A DNA stretch of 64,000 nucleotides from Corella eumyota (taxonomy: Eukaryota > Chordata > Ascidiacea > Phlebobranchia > Corellidae): positions 20,274,001-20,338,000 of the forward strand of contig OY720098.1 in the NCBI GenBank assembly GCA_963082875.1, read 5' to 3'. The translations under genes and the position numbers were made by a program. This document shows, in pieces, positions 59,258 to 64,000 of this stretch; the stretch's first letter is position 1; every line of letters starts with the position of its first letter. The notes beneath the pieces are model-generated. The model was not told the DNA's origin. It made no database searches and saw nothing but the letters and a program-made list of their open reading frames with translations.

Positions 59258-60995
59258 ATGCCAAATTACGTCATGACCAATACTGCAACGTCATTTACAT
59301 TAATTACTAGCGTCACAATCAACTCTTTGGCGATTTATGCGTTAATGTTTTCAAAAGAAATTTTCAGGATTCCAAAATCAGAAAAATCCCTTCTATTATC
59401 GTTAGCCTTGACTGGAATTTTGTCTTCCTTTTTCGGGTCCATGTCAACGTTTATTGGAAGTCCAAATTATCAAGAAAGTTTATCGTCCAAGGTATAAATA
59501 AATAAGTATAACGAACTAATGCTGGCCACAAAGCCAAAAATTAAAACATTCATGAGATTTTGGTCGTTATCCATTTTTTAGTTAATATATATAGTTATCC
59601 TCAATGTGAAAGGAAGGCTTCACGACCTAAACATAGAGTTGCATCAGTTTTTCCAACTCCAGTAACGCATTAGCAGTTTGTGATATTATACAATATAAAT
59701 GCGCTATATTAAACTGCTGATTAAGTATTGGCTAAGCAGGAGTTTATACCGTTTATAACGCCTTACTGAAGGGCGTTGGAGCCTAAAATTGTGGGGATTG
59801 AACCGAGAACCTCATGTAGTAAAGCCAAGTACAGCTTAAACTACAGTCTCAATTGGGGGATTTTCTTAAAAAGTACTGAGTAGACGACTAGTACGAGTTT
59901 AACTTAACGTTTTTTGTTACTGATGAATTTTGTTCAATTTAATACTAGGAACTCTTTCCGTGGTGTCAGGCAATTGGCATGGCTTCTATCATTGTGATGT
60001 CATCATCGTCATGGTTTGCCGCACTTCTTTCCGTTCACAGATACGTCATCATTAAATATCCTTTGCTACGTCAAAACAAAAACCACCGTTACGTAATAGC
60101 TATCCAGGGTACAGTTTGGCTTGTTATTACTATTTATTACGTCACTATCTACGTATTGGTGCATCACAAAGTTGGCATTGAAGATAATTTTGGGCAAAAC
60201 AAAACTTCGAGCTTGTATACAACAGAATATAATAATTTAATAAAAAATAGCAACCTAGAGAGGCCAACTTATTCTTTGAATACGACCAAGATTACATTTC
60301 TTAAACCAGATGAAAGGTCGGCTATTAAATGTGGTCCAAATTGGCGCCAACTTTCGCCGTACTTAACTGCAACAGCTTGCCTGTTTTGCGGACTACCAGT
60401 CTTAGTACTAATAACATCTTATCTCCTAATAGGTCAGATCGCATTTAAACAAGTCAACCGAATATGCAAAGTTAAAATTCGGCCCTCAGTAAACAATAAA
60501 TTTGAAAAGACAAGTTTCACAACTTCAGACAACTGGTTAAAGTTTGCAACTTTTACAGCATCGGCAGTTGCTGTTTCACACAAACTTGAAACAGTTGAAA
60601 CAGCGATAAATGTAGCCTTAAACCAGTATACACAACCTCTTTACAAGTTAAAAATCCCAATATTAAAATCTCGAAATGGAGCTACAAAAAGAAGAAAATA
60701 CTCCAGAACAGTTTTTATCATTTTGTTTCTTTTTATTTTATCTTGGGTTCCATATTTTGTGTATTTTATCATCGAAGAAAATAGTTACAACAAATATGTA
60801 AACAACATTAACAACACACAGCCTTGGGAACCCCCGTTTTCACCGATTACGTCATACCTTATGACGTGGACAGCATTGGTTGGGCGTACATGGTCTATAA
60901 TTGTGTATGCGATTTTCACAAAAGATTTTAGGATTTCATTGATTCAAATATTGGTAAAAATTAAAATTTTGCTAAAAAATTTTTTTCTAAATTAA
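59258..60995 (+). CDS. Rhodopsin-class (class A) G-protein-coupled receptor, orphan
   Basis: Two exons, 59258-59491 and 59949-60995, encode 426 aa. The start is the ATG at 59258 (MPNYVMTNTATSF); an upstream ATG at 59216 opens only a four-codon frame. TM1 (SVTINSLAIYALMF) follows a very short N-terminus; TM2 is LLLSLALTGILSSFFG; the TM3 cysteine is in FPWCQAIGMA and pairs by family rule with the ECL2 cysteine in IKCGPNWRQL. The DRY position reads HRY (LLSVHRYVIIKYPL). ICL3 is long. TM6 has FILSWVPYF (CWxP becomes SWVP), and TM7 ends RTWSIIVYAIFTKDF, where NPxxY has lost N and P but keeps Y. There is no retinal lysine in TM7, so it is not an opsin. Ligand unknown. A SINE sits in the intron. Confidence 0.88.
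59585..59848 (-). mobile_element. tRNA-derived SINE copy, diverged
   Basis: Reverse strand: TATAGTTATCCTCAATGTG, CACGACCTAAACATAGAGTT, AAACTGCTGATTAAGTATTG, GGGGATTGAACCGAGAACC (B box). It fills most of the single GPCR intron. Confidence 0.8.
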
Positions 60996-61673
60996 AGTTT
61001 TCCCGAACTAGACGTTTTGTTGCAAGAAGTAATGCCAATAATGCTGTTGTTCAATTATCTTAACAAGTTATAATTTGTGAAAACAAACAAACAGACTTTG
61101 AATTCGATTCTACGAAGACAAACATGTGAAGTGAAGGTTGTAACTCAAATGAGAAAAAAATGTCAGGTCACAATAATGTTAATACTGATGAAATAATTTC
61201 GCCTCATTTTGTACAATGCTAAGTTGCTTTAAAATTGTTAAACAACATTGCATTACTTTTTATAATACACTCATACAACTTTAATAAACATAGTTTTTGA
61301 TATATTAAAATACGAACAAAACTGTGTATGTATAAATCTATTATTAAATGTACGAAATCATATTTTGAAAGGGTAACTAATAGAAACACAACACACATGA
61401 TGTTTATTGCTTTGTAACATAACTTTAAACATTGGTCTTTATACAGAAGTGTATTTTATTACAGGTGAACTAAAGATTTCATAAAAAGACCTTCAACAAA
61501 TCAAACAAGGTTATGTTTGTCATACCAAGCGATAGTGTTATCTCACATTTAAGTTATTCAGTCATAACACATACCAGAACAGACAACAAGTTGAGCGTAT
61601 CTTACCAATATATTACCATAATAAGTTTTTAAATACAAGTTAAAGTTTAGTTTAAGTAGTTACAGTTAATATC
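60996..61673. other. Spacer between GPCR and Kelch-like gene
   Basis: Moderately AT-rich; no element recognised. It should contain the Kelch-like promoter and 5' UTR. The distance (678 bp) is too large to suggest an operon. Confidence 0.5.
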
Positions 61674-63977
61674 ATGGACAACAGTATTTCTATCGAAGGA
61701 ACGACCGATATTGGTGAAATCAAGTATGTGAGAAAAATCAAACCTGATCTAAATGCTTATGCAGCCAGGTAAGTTAAAAATATTATAATTATTTGATAGG
61801 TAAAACGGTTATTTACGTTTATTTTGATATATGGTTTTTAGAAAACGGGAAAACTTTAATGATGTCACTATTACGTGTGGGGGTGTATCAATCCCAGCAA
61901 ACAAAATGGTTTTGGCTTGCAACAGTCTCTACTTTGAAGCAGCTTTCGACGTTCCGGTATGTATAATAAAGTTATCCTACCAATCTTACACCTTAATGCA
62001 TAACATGGAAATATGCAAGTTATGACAATCTAATTAGTTTTTATGTGTATAAAGAGAAAAAAATTCCAAATGTCATTTAGATGAAAAAAAGATATTCAGG
62101 TTCAGTAGAAGTTGAAAGAATTGCTGCAACATCTATGAAATCAGTTATTGATTATATTTACAACGGAGAAGTTAAAATAAACGTCACCAATGTTTGCCAA
62201 TTGCTCGATGCAGCAGAATATTTACAAATAGAAGGTAAACTCTGTCAATATTTTTTTGAAAAAATAACGAGCAAGTTTAAAACAATCTTATATAAACTTT
62301 CTTTTGACGTAATCTGTAAATACTTTACAGATCTGAAAGATAAATGCATTACTTATTTGCAAAATGCAATTACTTGCCAGAACTGCTTTACTCTGCGCTT
62401 ATTGGCTGATCGTTACCATAGCGACAAACTTCGCAATGACGTCAAAGCGTTCATGCGTGACAATTTTGATACAATTTTGTCACGTGATGAATATAAAGAG
62501 TTGGAAGAGAAAGATTTTTGTTTTCTGTATTCAGTTTGCCAAAATGTAAATAATTTTTTCACTTCACATTTTCTCCAACGTCATACTAAAAAGAATTTAA
62601 TATGTTTGTAAAGATTGACAAAACGACTTTGTACGAAGCTGTTGTTGAATGGATCAAGTTTAAATTCGACGAACGGAAGGATCGCTTCCTTGAAGTTTTA
62701 GAGAAAGTGGATTTAAAACTAAAAAAACTTCCTTTGCAGTTTCTTGTTGATGATGTTGTACAAGAGGTTTGTATTTTCATCTTATATTTTAATTTTATAT
62801 AACTTTACTTTCATATATTGTCGTTTTAGAAATTTATCCAGAAAAACGAGGTTTATATAGAGATGGTCTGCAATGCAATGAAGATTTTATCATTAAAAGG
62901 TAATATTGTAATTTGATTTAAATACCCTTACTTAGCACATTTTCATTGCCTTTTTTAACAAGTAACAAAATGTAACTCAAATAAAAGTTATCACGTAGCA
63001 TTTTTAATATACAACAGAAAACTTACTTATCATCGGTGAAAATGATCGTTACAACAAAGTTACTCAATACAACATTCCTTCCGACAAGTTTACTCAACTA
63101 CAGGTAGTTACTAGATTATGATAAATTAAGTAATTAAACTTAAATTTCAGCAAGATCGTAAATATTCTGTTTATATAAAAAAATAACCTAACAGGAACTT
63201 CCAGAAGGCAGATCATCTCACCGATGCGTGACGTTGAACGATTTTGTTTACGTCATCGGTGGTCTGGCTAACGATGGAAAAACATCACTTGCTACAGTTT
63301 ATAGAACGACCATTGAAGGAAATCCCCTAACTTGGGAGCAAGTTAAATCAATGAACACTGCTAGATATGTCGCAGGGGCAGCAGTTTTAGAAGGTTAGTT
63401 GCGTTTAATATAAGTAATAAATAAAAAAAACAGTGTAATTGTTTTTGAACTATATATTTGAATATATTTATTTATAACTAACATGTAGATGTTATTTACG
63501 TAATCGGCGGTTGCTCACCAAAAAATGAATCAAGTGGAGAATATTACTTGCCAGCCATGAACGTTTGGAACAACATTAAAGAAATGAGTCAGGAAAGATA
63601 TGGTCACAAACTTGTTAAATTAAAAAGTAAACAAAAATCAATAATTAGTTTTAATAACTTTGTGTTACATTTACTTTTTTGTTATTAAATTATACGCATT
63701 ATGAAGGCCAAGGGTAACTCACGGATTCTTCAATTGTTTGAGAATACGTTATTTAATTCCCCCTGTTATTAATATAGCGTTTTTAATTATCACACTGTAT
63801 CATGTTATCTATACTCAGATTATTTATATGCGATCGGTGGGTATGATGGCAATAAAACAACCAACACAGTCGAGAAATACAATCCAAGGGAAAACAAATG
63901 GGAATTCACCGCCTCCCTACAAACTGCACGCTTGTGGTTTGTTGCTACGGCAACTGATGACGCAATTTACGTTATGG
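61674..63977 (+). CDS. BTB-BACK-Kelch protein (Kelch-like, 3' end outside window)
   Basis: Nine exons join in phase: 61674-61768, 61842-61956, 62081-62545, 62614-62766, 62830-62899, 63018-63103, 63195-63393, 63489-63626 and 63819-63977 (493 codons so far). The BTB domain starts at FNDVTITCGGVSIPANKMVL and continues CNSLYFEAAFDVP, VIDYIYNGEVKI, NVCQLLDAAEYLQIEGKLC. The BACK domain follows (CFTLRLLADRYHSDKL, FLYSVCQN, LYEAVVEWIKF, LKKLPLQFLVDDVV). Kelch repeats show the double glycine and spaced Y/W: VYVIGGLANDG, IYVIGGCSPKN, LYAIGGYDGNKTTNTVEKYN with NKWEF, and IYVMG at the edge. Known members are Cul3 ubiquitin-ligase adaptors that bind substrate through the propeller. I cannot name the orthologue from this part; the remaining blades lie beyond the edge. 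Confidence 0.93.
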
Positions 63978-64000
63978 GTGAGAATTATTTGTAATACTTT

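Noticed and set aside
59258-60995. Opsin
   Set aside because: No lysine in TM7 and NPxxY is degenerate, so retinal binding is not supported.

Overview
The window looks like a chordate invertebrate genome, most likely an ascidian of the genus Ciona. It is strongly AT-rich, with compact multi-exon genes and canonical GT-AG introns, and it carries many copies of a tRNA-derived SINE resembling the composite SINE described from Ciona intestinalis. The genes are clear animal orthologues (RXR, a Polycomb-like protein, MRPS28, a Kelch-like protein). The genus call rests on this combination and on recall, not on a search. All exon models were built by hand from splice consensus and reading phase. I saw no retrovirus-like or other capsid-bearing element. 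|| Layout. 1-10.3 kb, minus: a 21-exon adhesion GPCR with signal peptide, kringle, long linker, GAIN/GPS and TM1-5, running off the left edge, its introns packed with SINEs. 11.6-16.4 kb, minus: a complete 12-exon Polycomb-like gene (Tudor, two PHD fingers, winged-helix region, C-terminal chromo-like domain). 17.3-19.0 kb: a large fold-back repeat. 19.6-23.2 kb: a run of minisatellites. 23.8-24.1 kb: a GC-richer promoter-like patch. 27.5-28.3 kb (plus) and 32.6-33.3 kb (minus): two tail-to-tail paralogues for small secreted, basic, cysteine-containing proteins that I tentatively relate to CART. 36.6-39.3 kb, minus: a DM9-repeat protein. 41.5-44.4 kb, minus: a leucine-rich-repeat protein with an N-terminal BC-box/Cul-box-like segment. 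49.0-54.9 kb, minus: complete RXR, with a CRE-containing minisatellite at its 3' end. 55.9-58.6 kb, minus: MRPS28 and, 45 bp upstream, a small unknown gene, an operon-like pair. 59.3-61.0 kb, plus: a two-exon rhodopsin-class GPCR. 61.7 kb to the right edge, plus: a BTB-BACK-Kelch gene, incomplete. || The genes do not form one pathway. The points that deserve attention are the secreted-peptide pair, in which exon 2 and its intron flanks are nearly identical while exons 1 and 3 have diverged; the kringle-bearing adhesion receptor; the operon-like MRPS28 pair; the fold-back element with telomere-like motifs at its ends and in its loop; a 33-bp minisatellite whose minus strand repeats a 3'-splice-site-like motif; and the strong excess of the octamer TGACGTCA.
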